Source: Rhea pennata (taxonomy: Eukaryota; Chordata; Aves; Rheiformes; Rheidae). From it: a stretch of 64,000 bases of DNA. The notes under the pieces are model-generated. The model was not told where the DNA came from, ran no database searches, and saw only the letters and a program-made list of their open reading frames with translations. Below are positions 23,201 through 36,936 of the stretch, piece after piece; position 1 is the stretch's first letter, and every line of letters begins with the position of its first letter. The stretch spans positions 7,606,017-7,670,016 of the forward strand of contig NC_084677.1 in the NCBI RefSeq assembly GCF_028389875.1, in the 5' to 3' direction. The position numbers were made by a program, and so were the translations under genes.

Positions 23201-26200
23201 CAAGCAGTTTACTGATCCCTGAGCTTGAAAGGAGTGATGCATTTATCTACTTTGCATTTCCTTTAGAACTTCTCTCCACTTACTTCACTGTCCCCAATCC
23301 AAGAACTGTACTGAATCGGAGGTAATGCTTCAACATCGTTTTTGGCAAAATCTGGATGCTTGAAATTCTGAAAGGCCCTGGCTGTGTTTGGATTTTTATG
23401 TTAATTCAGCAGAGGAAGTGGCAAACCAAGACCTTACAACAAATTGAAAGTTTAATCCAATATGTTTATAATCTCATTCTTGGTTCTCATGAAAGTTGGT
23501 CAACTTCTGCTTTCCATTTAGAGCAGAGTGGGCAATAATCTCAAATTTTTGTGATGTTGGTAATGTGACAAGGCCACACAAAAAGGCCACATGAAAAAGG
23601 AGAACTGCCTGAGTATGGGTTATTCTTACAGGTGGGGCCTCACTGGGTGCACCAGCTCTTCCAAGTTCTGGCCCTAGACTCTGGTGTCTTCTGCTGCAGA
23701 ATGCAGAGAGAGGGTCTGCCTCCAGGCTGCTGAAGGGATAATTGCATATTGGGCTGTAAGAAAAATGAGTATTAGTTTAGAACAAACAAAGTAGTATGTA
23801 GTAGTGTTAGCAGGTTTGCCCTTCTGCTTTACTCAGAGCTGCAATGTTAGCTGTTTTTCTTCAAGTTACAGGCAAACTTGATACCACAGCAAGTTGCTCC
23901 ACATTTTCACACCTTGGGAAAATAGACATGTGCAACTGGGGACAACAGTGACATTCTATTGAAGGCAGAATACTGAAGAGAATATATTACAGCTGTCCTT
24001 CATTGCAAAACACAATTTTGGCAAGCTAAAACTTTTCATGGTTGTGATATGTGGTCAAGTATTTGAACAGGTTGTGGACTAGAAAATTTGCCAGTTTGCT
24101 CATTTCATGCTGGCATCTGAATATTATGGTGGGTTAAATGACTTTGACTGGACCGGTGATACATCCGTATCAGTGCTCTGTGAACACTGAGAAGCCAATA
24201 TTTGTTTTATTCCAAGACATGGAATATTGAGGCAGAATGTGTGAGCTTTCCTATTCCTATAGGAACAGCTGGAAGGAAACACAAGAGTTTTAAAATAGTA
24301 TGGAGGAAGAGATAGTGGAAGTGTTCTACCTCTCACTGTCTGTCTTGTGCTGATGGGATGTCTCCTAATGCTTTCCAGGGCTCAGGAGTTTGGGATGTGC
24401 CCTCCCAACCTGAAGCTGAAATTGTCATGACAGAACAGTATCGGATTCTTCTTCCATCACTGCAGTCTTCTTGTTCCTCAGTGCCTTTTTGGATCTGTGC
24501 TTGTACCTTCTATATCCTGATGAATTTACAGGAGTTGCAATTTATTCAGTTTTTTACCAGATACTTTTGGCCCGGATAGTCTGTGTAGTATCCTCTTCCC
24601 CCAAACAGAGTGAAAAATAGATTTTTGCTGTTGCTGAACTTAGACAAAACTTATCACAAGCTGCATCTGGCTCCATAAGTTTAAGCAATTTAGGATTATA
24701 AATCAACTCAAGACTTGTTAAACAACACCAGTTTCATAGTCTTAAGATCTCAATGCCTTGTAGTCCACAAAAGCTAAAGTGCTGGGCTTGTGGAAATTCT
24801 TGTTTACAAAAGCTTGTGATTTTGTCATACCTCATAAATAACATGCTCTGTTGCCCTGTTCATTGTTTTGTGATGTAATTTCAGACAGCAAGAGACAAAT
24901 CATGGATTCAGCATTTGTGCCTGAAAATGGCTATCTTGATTTGCTGCACAGTGATATTGATCCATTGCATCTGTATACTCTCTTTGACCATACATCATCT
25001 GAAAATGAAGAAAGTGACTTCTCTGCAGGTTAGTAGTACTCTTAAAAACTGCTTGATCTGTTTAGCCATCATTCTGTAAGTCATTACTATCTCTTGATGA
25101 AGTAGCCGTTTGTGGTCACTGAACTAAGCTCAATGGATACTTGGTGTTATGATGTAATAACTTTGTGTCTATCTAGATATAAAATAGGGACTGGTTCCAG
25201 GTGCCATCATCTACTTAAAACTGTGTACATATTTAAAGCTTCCTGCACAGTGGATATAATGAAACATACTGTACATATTACCCATTAATTTGTGAGGTGA
25301 TATGTAGTGTCTTTGGTTTGCATGTCATTCCTGTAAGTAGTATTTGCCAGTGTTCCTATCCTAGGCTGATCAGACATAACTTTCAACACTTTCATAGTTT
25401 CAAGCCAAAAGCTTTGCAAAACATGAGCCTGCAGTGAAGCCAAACCATTGCAATCGAACTAGCATTTTGTTTCCTTCTGAGATCTAAGGCACCAACACAA
25501 TGGACTTCCATTAGCAGATGCTATTTTACAGCTTTTGAGGGCATGGACCAATGATTTCATAGACAGAAGAGAAAGCAGAAGGGTGGAGTGGAAACATGAT
25601 GCTTTACATATCAGTTCCTACAACTAAGCAAGTAAAGAGTTCAGCCCTAGCCCTCAGACTTTCTGCTCCTGAATCTCTGTGAAAGTGTGGAGGTTAACTT
25701 GCAGGAACAGACACCATGTAGTAGGTAATTGTTAGCTACTTAGAATTTCTGCCCTTCCTTGGCTTTTCTAGGGAGAGTGAAGGACAGCATAAAAGCATGC
25801 AGGCATATCTGTGCTGCTGACTGCATTGTGAAACAACAGCTGAGCTTATATTAAGCAACGTAGCTGGGCTGCAGATTGAGGGTGGCAATGAAAGGAGAAG
25901 AACAGAAGTTTAATGTATGACAGATATGAAGTCCTGCAGCTCTGCGCCAGATAGGCATAAAATGTTACCAAATCAGAAGGATACCATTTTACATTCTCAT
26001 TACTTTCATGAGTGACCAGTGTCAACAACTACATGTACAAATCAGTAGAGACCTGAGCTCCAGAATCTGTAATCATCTTTGTGATTCGTTACTTTCTTGT
26101 TTAAGCTTTGCTCTCTCTGCTTCTGTTACTAGTGTCTGCAGGAGCGTGCCTTCTGCACTACCATGGCCTCGCTTGCTCAGTGACTGAAGTTAGAATGAAT

Positions 26201-29200
26201 TAGAGATCAAAGACTGACTCTCAACACATCAGAGCTGCTTCACTTATTTGAATACTTTTGAGCCTTAGTAATGTGTGACAAGACATAGGTAAATGAACCA
26301 GTGCCAGAGCATGGCCCATCACATGGAACTTTTGACATACGTGTTGTTAAACAGTTGATGTGGTCCCTGGCACACTTTTGTCTGTGACTGACTAGCATTT
26401 TCCCAGGCAATACCTAGGTGCAATTCAGAGATTAGCATGGACTTAGCACCATTTCCAACAGGGAATTTGGATAGTAGCGCCACATTCTGGAGAGTTGGAA
26501 AGTTTAATTTTATGGATGGGTCCGAACTGTGCCAGTAGGCATCAGCATCAGAGAACGGGTTCTGGAACTGTTTAGTTTACTAGGAGCCATGAAGCCTCAG
26601 AGTTTAGCAAAAGGTGAGTATTATTTCTGGACAACTGTAAGTTACTGTCAATTCAGTTCAGTTCCTGGGTAGCCAACATTCAGTGCAGAGCCAAAGCCTT
26701 ATATGAAAGTAATAATTCTACCTTTTCAGGATGTCCTGCTTTTTGTTTTTCTTTTCCTTAGCTATAGTATTCAATGAGCAAATTTTCACTCCTTAATTCT
26801 AGATCCTGAAATTGATACCAGCAGTTACGATCAGTTCAATAACATGGATTTCCTTTGTACAATGGAAAATGATGAAAATGGGGATGAATTGTATCTCTAT
26901 TCCAACACAAGAGAAGCTTATGCTAGAATAGGTATGAAAGCTTTTTTTTTTTTTTTTTTTTTTTTTGGGGGGGGGGGAGAGTATTGGCATCTTAACATGA
27001 TCGTTATTTTCTGCTCACTTCTTACAATACTATGTTCACTTTAAAGCAGTAGTGTCTACTCAAAAGTGGCCTGTTGCTCATGGACATTATATCTAACCCA
27101 CCCAAACCTATGCATCTCATTGTGGGGAAACAGATGAACAACAGTTTGTGGTTGTCAGGGGGGAAAAAAATCTCTCTATTAATGGCCCTTTCTGCTTAAC
27201 ACTTCCTGTCTTAACTTCTCCTTTCTAGTGTTCTGTATTTCCTGAACAACAATTACAGGTTTTACAAGAAAAAATATATTATTTTAACTCCTCAGTTTCA
27301 CTGAGACTGCAGAATTCTGTTAATGAGAGTAAACTTGCGATAGTTTCTACTGTGTAATTTACTATGCAGTTTACTGTATTCCTTTTTTTGTTCTTGATAG
27401 CTGAATTAGCAGAATATGTGCTCAAAGATCAGCAGGAGAAGCAGGTGGAAGACACTTTTGGTAAGATTTATGTGGCAAAGATTAGTTTTTTCCATGACAG
27501 TGATCTGACTAACATCTGCTGTGTACTTCATCCCCACAATTTGAATGCGAGTAAGGTTTCTATACATCTGATATCTTCTTTTTCTACTTTGGAACTATGT
27601 CTTGCCAAATTTTGAGGATTTTCTGTATTTTTTCAGGTTCAGAAGTGGCAGTTGTATTTCTGACCACGTTGCTGATTACTTCAGCATGGCTCCATAGTGT
27701 ATGCACAGCTCTACTGTCTAGTGCAGGATATGCCCTCACATAGCATCAGACTTTTTCTGAGCGTGTGCCTGTGTTCATTAAGTCTGACCCATCTAGAGGA
27801 CTTAGCATGCATATAAACCTAGTTCGTGCACAGGTTATTTCTGTTCATGATGCACAGAGCTGCCTAAGAAGGCATGCTAGGTTTTACTTCACTCCCTGAC
27901 CAATGTTGCAGTGGTACAATATGCACACAGTGAATTATTTCTTCATTGCAGTGCTTGCCCAGAGAGAATTGATTTGCTTTATAAAAAAGCATTGTTTTTC
28001 TATTGATACATAAGCAGATGTTTATTATTTCAAAATGCATGTGTATAAATATGTGGCTGCTGTGGAATTCATAGACTGAGAAAGATTTCGGTGTATCCTG
28101 TTTTATGCATGAGAAAAATAACTTGGAATGACTAACCAAGGTTCAGTCCTTAACTAAGATAATTAATTCCAGTTACAAGTTTCCATGTCTTTTTCTGATG
28201 CTTTTCAGTGCTCCCTGGTATATTTAGCATTTTGAGTCTTTGCACCTAATGGCAAAATTACCATTGAGTTTAGAGGAAGTACATAGTATTAGTACTTAAG
28301 CATTTGACAGTAGAAGAATGATACAGATAATTTAAGAAGTTCTTACAACTCCAATGGTAAGATCCATTTAGAACCCTTTACTCTGCTGCTTAAAGGAATG
28401 AATCATTTTCATATATAAAATGATTGAGTAACTTTACTAGTACTGAGATCACACAAACCCTTTGATTCACCTGAGATACAGTCCAAAAGCTGGATGTTTT
28501 GCCCTCTTTGCTCATGATTAGGGTCTTGAGAAGTACTTGCATTTTAGTAGCCACTAAATTCATGACAGCAGATGAATCTCTTGCAGTCTAGAAACTAACA
28601 TAAGGTGACAATGTGTGCTGCCAGTGTTCTGTGGGCTAAGTCATATAGATTTCAATATATGTTTTACAGTATGTTTTCTGCTTTCATCTTTTGTTTGGAG
28701 CATGTATCATCATTGCTGCCTGTGAGTGTATGTCTCTTGCTTTTGCCTCTCCCTATAACTTTTCTAGGAGAACAGAGGTTGACATTTGGCAATTTTTAAT
28801 GCTTTTTAGCAGGGAACCTTATTTTGGATGAAATGGCTAATGAAAACACTGAGAAATTTACTGATGTGAAAATGCAGAAATGTCACAAACGAAGTGAGTG
28901 AAAAACCGTGAGTAACTTGACAGCCTGTGCTCTTTGGATTCTAAATATGCATTAAGATCTTTGTTTTCTAAAGCAGCCTCAATGTATTTTTCATGTAGTT
29001 CTTCACTGACATAAGCAGATGTGCTTCCTCTGACTCGAAAAGTGTTCTGCACATTTAAATCAGCGGTGATCTTGCTCGTCCTTTGTGGGCGAAGGGGTCT
29101 ACAACCCCCCCCCCCAGCATATCTTTTACAATTTTCAGTTTGTTGTTGTGTTATATGACACTTAGCATATTTCTTCACTTTTTCATCATCCATGTGACAG

Positions 29201-32200
29201 TTTTAACTTTGCTTTCAGCATATCTGAAACTTAGCAAGTGTTAGCTGAATGTTGCTGTTAAAGAGAATCAATAGCAAGAGCAAAAAGCTTTGATTACTGT
29301 CACAAAAATCCACAATCTTGTTGAAAGTTCACAGTCATAGTAAAACATTATGGGGCTATTCACATTCATTTTTAATAAATATGAATTCTGCAGTTATGAA
29401 ATAGCTGAATTGAAGCAGCTAGCACTCCCTTCTACTTAAAAAAGTGGAAACTATCCACAGCTAAAATTACCAAACTAGGCTCAATTTGTGTCACTTACCA
29501 TCATCTTTCTTTCCATCAGCCTTCTTAGGGTCTTCAGAGAGTTGCTCTGATGTTTCAGAACCCAAATACAAGAAAATTGGTGAGTTACTGGGTGAATAGG
29601 AGAAGACTGTTGAATGTATATTGTCTTGTGTTCCAACGTCTCTTCCTCTGTTAGATGTTACAGCCTTGCCTTCTAGGGAAAGTCTGCTCTCACAGATTTG
29701 GTAAAATAGTGTAAAGGTGAATTTTCATGTTTAAATGCTTTGACCAGCGTAGAAATCACTGCAGAATCACATTATTTGTATTATGCATCTCAGTCTAATT
29801 GATGATGTAACAAATCTATGGTCTCTTATCAGTAGCTATGGAACTGGGCATATTGGGACTGATTACATGGAGGCCTGGAAACAGCTGGGATCCTTGTGCT
29901 TTGAAAACACAAGTTCCTGCCAAGTGAGAGGAAAACTAATTTCCTTAGCATCAGCGGAGGCACAGTTGAACTTTTCTAAATCCATCTGAGAGCAGAAAGC
30001 AGGCTAGTTGGGAACTAGGATTGTGCCAAATTTTGTACTTTATATAATGTGCATCCTTTGTTTATGGTGGGTTATTTGACTCTGAGCAAAAGAGGATCAA
30101 AACCAGGAAGTACCAAATGTGGCCTAAGTGTGATATCTTCCAAAAATTCAGTAAAACAGCATAGTAAAAATAATAACTGCAAAGAGAAGGCTTCTTGACC
30201 CAGTCCATGCTATACCAAAGTGAGTACTGGAAGAAAAGGAAATTTCTTGGTGCTGAGCAGAGTTAATTAATACCTGCTATTTCAAATAATTAGTTATTTA
30301 GGCTGAAGAATAAGATATCGCAAAATTTTTAATAAACTTTATTTGTTCTAATTCCAATTTCTTTTTCATCCAGTAATTCGCAAACAGCAGCTAGATAACT
30401 AAATTTGCAATAATATTACTATATTTGGAATAGTAGAGCAAAACTAATGGTCGAATTTTGTTCACCAAAAGGAAGTTCTGATCCGAGTAATGGGCTGTGT
30501 AGCCACCTTCTCTGGATCATGTTGTATAGCAGAGGGTGTGCGTAGTACTCTGGCAAAGGATAATAACAAAGACAATCCAACACCTTTGCCTGTAAATCTA
30601 TGCTGGAAGTGAACCAAAAAGCAGTGGGTAATTTAGAAGTAATTTAGTATCTGGTGCTGGCAGACACAGAACAAAGTAGTAGCAGAAATTTTGTCCTCGC
30701 TGTGGAGACTCAGGGCTATGGCTGATTGAGTTGCAAGCGTTGCATCATCAAACAATTTCTTGGTGTCAGTTTGTTCTGAGGTGCTTGCTAGCTGCTTGTA
30801 CAAACCATGTGATATCCGACTGTGAGCAGAAGATGTCAAAGAATGGTAAATTTCACTCCGACATGCAGTATTTATACATTTTCTCTCTTCTGGATCTATA
30901 CTCTGTGCATTTAGACTCTGTCCTGTGTGTTTTGCCTTATGTTAATGGACTTTTTTTAGTTGTCAACAACTGATGGTCATGAAAAGCTGGGTAATCACTT
31001 GTATTTTGTACTTATTGCCCTTTTTAAGAGGTTTTGTTTAGTGGATTTTGTGGTCTTCATATGACTCCATGAATTGTGGTTTGCAAACTCAAGATTTGCC
31101 CAGAAGCTGCAAGAGAGAATAAGTAGCCCACTTCTGGAAGCCAGGAGCATTAAAAACAGGCGAGTAATTATTCTACACTCCATTCCAGGGTCTTCAACAT
31201 GTTTGATTCCGGAGTATCTGCCTGTCACTGCAAAAGGGAGCCAAGAGAATACAGATTTTGCAGCTCCTCCTCAGCAGATAATTAATTTTCTTATTGAAAA
31301 TGGCACATCAAATGTTATAATATATCCAGGTAGGAACCATAATCTTTTGTTCACATAAATAGGCAGAAAGTACTGGAAAATCAGTACTGTCAACAAGATA
31401 CTAAGTTCCCTCATCACAGTCACTGGTAGCTGTGGTACCCTGAAAATTAGCATTTTTTTGTTTCATTTCCAGTGCTGACTCCTTCCACTGAAACATTGAT
31501 TCCCTCAAGTTTTCCAGTTAGTTTATGTGGTAAGCATAAAGTGATTTTTTGTCTGTAGAGTTCTTTGGATGGGAGAGGGAGCATATTGCCTGTTCTCGAA
31601 GCCAATTCTATTCTCCAGGCTTTACTCGTGTTGATATTATTCGGGGGGAAAAAATAAAATAAAAAATAAAAAAGAATGACATTTCCTACTCTGTATTGGT
31701 CACTGGCTGCTTAGTCTAGTCCAAAATATGAGGTAGATAAGATTGTAGAGCAACACCTTCCACTACACCTTAGCAACCAATCCACTGTGTTTGCTGTAAA
31801 GTCCAATTTCTCAAGTCTTATATGGTTAAAACAATTACAAAAATCCAGTGTGTTCAAGCATCATCTGAACGAGAAATCATACTGGTACTGGCTTGGCCTG
31901 AGCACCTTAAACACTCAGAGATCTAGCTAGGAGCTAGATTGCAGTCAGCTTGCATGGAAGCCCCAAAACCAAAACAAACTCTTTCCTATGTAACTTTAAC
32001 AACACAATAACTTTAAGCAATTCAGAAGCCTAATATACAGAAGGGCTTATAAAGAAATCAGAGCTTTAGTAAGGCTAGAAGAGTCCCTTCTGTGGTAGCA
32101 GACTTTCCTTGGGCTTTTTTCTTCCAAACCCCAGAGAGCTGTTAGGCCAGACAGCTGTGCAGTGGATGTTCAGTTCCTAATCACTATGTACCCTAATTAA

Positions 32201-35200
32201 AGCTGCCTGCAGTTTAGTACAAGTGTGTTGTTGCCCTCTGGTGGCTGATACCACCCAAAATAGCAAAATTTTAAAGTGAAGATTAATAGGCAAATACCCC
32301 TAGGTTTGGGGAAATATTTTTAAATGGTATACTGTGCAGATCTAGGGAGATGAACCTGGTTTTCCACATCTCTGCTGAGTAGGGGACTATTGATGGTGTT
32401 GATTTTATAACATCTCTATCAATTTAAATTCTGTCCTGAACCTGCAAAGTCTTTCCTACCAAAAGTTTTGTCAAAACTGATACTTTCTCACTAATAGACT
32501 GTTTATAGAAAATATATGTTCTCTGGAAAAATTCTCATTTTTTTTTGTGGATAGCAGGCAATGCTTGTCTGACCAATTGCAAATGGTCTGCAACAGTTGG
32601 AAAACAAACAGGCAAAAAGGAAGAAAATCGGACAATTACAGTACTTTGTAATGAAGAGTAATAGATAAATTCTATTACCACTATGGTCAAGATTTTACAT
32701 GTCACTTATTTGTGACTCTTATATTTAACACGTAGTTACAAGTGCAGAATAACAAAAGGAAACTGTTACTTTTGGTGACATTAAAAAGTTTGACATGTGA
32801 ACATGGATTTATGCAACACTGACATTTGAAAAGAACAGTGGATGTCACTCTTTTACGCTATGTTTTCTGCTTCATGACAGCTGTCATCTTGTAGCTATAC
32901 TGACTACAGCAGTTTGTATCAGCTAAAGTGTACTTTTATTTTTGAACTTTTTTCATCTTACTCTTGTAAAATAGGTAAGTATTTCTTTTTCTAGACAGCA
33001 CATGGTTTGCATTGCAATGAACTTAAACATTTGGATTAGAAACTGTTAAAATCAGTAAAGCTGAATCAGTGACCATCTTTCTCAAGTATATTATTGTGTT
33101 TCTGCAGGCTTAGAAGTGTTCAAAGAATTGCAGGTTCCTATAGTTTCTTCTGAAGAACCTTTCAAGAGACCAAGTGAGTTTAGATCTCTTGAACTTAAAA
33201 CTTTGACTATTTATAGCTAATTTTACTGTGTTTATTCTCAATACATAAAAGCTACCTGTAGAAAATGTCCTTCATGACAATTTGTGAAGCTGTTCCAAGT
33301 GCCCTGAGCACAATTCCTGTTGTTAAAATGTCATACTTGTCCACCTGTAGACATCACTCTATTATCTACCTGAGAGGTGTAACATACTTAGCTGTTTATA
33401 TCAGATACATAGATACCTCCAAAGTGATTTAGGTCTTATGTGTAAAGGCATCTATTTTGCCCGCACTCCTTAATTTAAGTACCTCAAGTTGAATGGGATG
33501 AATCCAGACCTACATGCTTCCTGCAAATTGATGTATTTTGGCTTTATTACAATTATAAACACCTGGAATCAGTTCTGAAAACTTTGGGCTGGTTTCTTCA
33601 ATATGAATGTGTTTTTTGTTTCTCTAGGGCCAGTGGAAGCTTTTTGTACATTACTTATGGATTATTTCCGAGACATGTGCAAATTTGTGACCATGGAGCG
33701 TGAAGTAGCTCTTGACCATCTGTTTGTTGATGGAACTCTTGTTCAAGGCCAAATTGAAACCAAGAGTGGGAAGAATACTGTGAAAGTAATGGAAAAGACG
33801 CTGATGACTTGTAATCTGCAAGGGAAGGAAAAGGCAGCCCTTGAAAGAAGCCAAATATTTCAAATCTCAGGAGGTAAAGAATTAGAGACTAAAGTGATTG
33901 TGGTGTTAGGAAAAGCAGGAATGGGAAAAAGCATTCTTGTTCAGAAGATCTGCCAGGACTGGTCCAATGGAGAGTTTTCTCTGTTTGAATTTGTCTTTTG
34001 GTTTGAGTGCAAACAGATAAGCATGCCTGAGAAGCGATACAGCTTGAAGGATCTACTTCTTGAGTTTTTTGTAAAACCGCAAGAGGGAAGCAATGAGGTC
34101 TTTGAATACATACTACAAAATCCTGCTAAAGTCCTTCTGGTTTTTGATGGCTTTGAAGGGCTGCATGATAATGAGAATTTTCCTCGTTTCTCAGACAGCA
34201 AGCCTGACAAAGAAGTGTACAGTATAAAGGAGCTACTTTCAGGCCTCATCCAAAAAAAGATACTGAATGGTTGTACGTTACTGATTACAGCAAGACCTAA
34301 AGACAAGGTGAGCCAGTATGTGTCCAAAGTGGATAAAACTGTTGAAATAGTAGGATTCTCCCCTCAGCAGAGAGAATTATTCATAACCAAGTATTTTGAA
34401 GGATTACCCTACTGTGATAAAGCACTGAAATTAATCAAAGATTGTCAGTACCTGTTCAGTCATTGTTACAGCCCTGTTATGTGTAGATTTGTTTGTTTTC
34501 TCTGTGAGACAGTACTTGAAATGGGAGACAAAGACCTTCCTTCAACTCTTACTACACTCTTCCTGAAATTTATTCGGCAAAAGCTAACATCTATGCAACG
34601 AGATGTTACCCCCATGCAAAATCAAGAGAATCTTGCTATGCTAGCCCGTATAGCCTGGTATCTTGGAGAAAAGCACCAAAGTGCCATGAAAAGTTACCTT
34701 CTTCCTTCTAAGGAAGTTAAAGAATTTGCTCGGAAATGTGGATTCATCCTGCCTTTTGCATTCCCCAAACATTCAGATACTGGAGAAGAAGAATTCGGGA
34801 GCCCATTCTCCACTTTTGCCATTCAGAATTTCTTAGGTGCACTTCACCTTATCTTAGCAGAGGAGATCAAGGATAAAAGCCTAACAAAGTACCTGTCTTT
34901 TCCATCCAAGAAGAAAAAGCCTTTTAACTGGTTAGACTTAGTGCCTCGATTTTTGACTGGATTGTTGTTCCTCCAGGATGACCCCGACTTCTGCTTTTTT
35001 TCAAACAAGGATGTAAAACAATCAACCAAAAAGCAGAAAACTCTCTTGAAATACATTAGAAGGCTGCAGATAAATGACTTATGTCCGGAGAGGTTACTGG
35101 AGCTTTTCCATTGTATTTTTGAAACACAAAACAACTATCTTTTGCAACATGTAGCCCTAAGACTCAAGCCAGAGCTGTCTTTTCTGGGTGTTGCTCTTAC

Positions 35201-36899
35201 ACCACCTGATGTCTATGTGCTGTACTCTGTTTTAAAACTGTCAAGAAAAGAATTTTCCTTGGATTTGCAGAACAGCAGCATTGATATGCAAGGGCTAAAA
35301 GACTTGGTTGGCTTAAAGAATGTGGCATCATTCAGGTTGGTCCTTCTTTGTAGACAGTAGCATCAGTCATAGGACTGTATGTAAAAGACACTTTCGTGCA
35401 ACAGCAGCAGTCATATCTGTTGATTTCGTATGTTTTGTCACTTTACAGGGCTTCCCTCAGAGATACAGTCAGGCTGTGGAAGTCTTTAGAACAGACAAAA
35501 GAATATGAACTGCTAAGAATGTCAACAGAGAAATTTGTTCTTGATCCCTTTAAGGCAAAGACGATGAAGGACATCAGTGACCTTTCTGAGCTTGTACAGA
35601 TGCAGAAGATGATGATCAGCTGGTAGGCTCATCTATGATCAAAAGCCCTCACAATGTATTAGTGAATTAAGAAAGTGGAGGTTCAGTGACAGTCCTGGGG
35701 CATGGAGTCCTCTGTTTATTCAAAGGAGAAGTAAACTGAGGCAACACAAGTTCTTGTGTCATCTCATGTGTTCTGCTACTCTGAGGTGGACCAATAGTTA
35801 TGACAGGGAGGAGGACTAGGCCCGTGCAGAATACTTCTCAAAACTGCCAATAAAGAAGTCAATGCTAATTTTTTCCACACTTTTTTTTTTTTTGAATCTC
35901 TGAGTATGTTATCTTCTAATTGCTTTCAGTTACATAACTTGTGCTAACTGATTTTTTTCCCCTATAGCACCTAGGCTATAAATATAAGGTTTTTTTGCAT
36001 GACCCTAGTCAGTGCTTTAGGTCAGAGGGTAAAGGCATGTGTTACATGGTCAACAAGCCCTGTGTTCCATCCTTGCTGATGATGTGGCTAGGGGACTGGT
36101 TACAATTAGCAGCATGCATGAATGAAGTATTTTATATTCTTTTGAAATCAAAATGATATCCACTTTGACACAGATTATTTTGATTCAAATAAACACAGAA
36201 TACTTGCTTTAGAAGAATGTATTTTTAAGTTGTATTGAAAAAAAGGGCTGACAGCTGCTCCATGAAAGGTAATTATTGGATTGGAATCAATCCAATGAAG
36301 AAAAATTGGAACAGAAGTTGTTCTGAAGTTTCCTAGATTCCTAGACGTTTCCTAGTAAATGGTTTATTTCTTGTAAAATTTAACTAATTTTTTTTATAAA
36401 GTACTGTTCTGGTTTCTAAAATATTTCTTGTATCTTCACTCTATTGTGATTTATTTAGTGTGCAAGATGTATCTGATTGGAATAGCTATGAAATTCCTGC
36501 CATCAAAAACCTCAGAAAAATAGAATTTGCGTAAGTGTTATGCCTCTCTATTGATACATGTTTACATTTAAGACTAAGTAGAGTCATGTATATTGGCCAC
36601 AATTGTTGAATTCACAGAAAGGTAGTCTATTGAAGCCTAGTTAAAGGAGAAACAATATGTAAAACCCATTCATTTATGTTTTGCCAATCTGAACTGGAAT
36701 TACTAATTTATAATTAGAACTTGAAAATGCCATTTCTAGCCCCCACAGTGATGCATATCATCATTAACACCAGATGCAGATCTCATCCCATAGCATATAT
36801 AATATTGTGATCGTAGTCCAATTACTTGTGAAATAATCTTTCCCCAGATATGCCTCACTTTCCTATCTGAGATTATCAAGAGTATAATGCTTAGTTGAG

Positions 36900-36936
<37 letters not shown>

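Noticed and set aside
23583-23600. ISRE-like GAAAAAGGAGAACT upstream of CIITA exon 2
   Set aside because: Departs from the GAAANNGAAACT consensus and is not accompanied by a clear GAS or E-box cluster.
33651-35134. Antisense ORFs of 70-128 codons over CIITA exon 10
   Set aside because: Shadows of the real coding strand.
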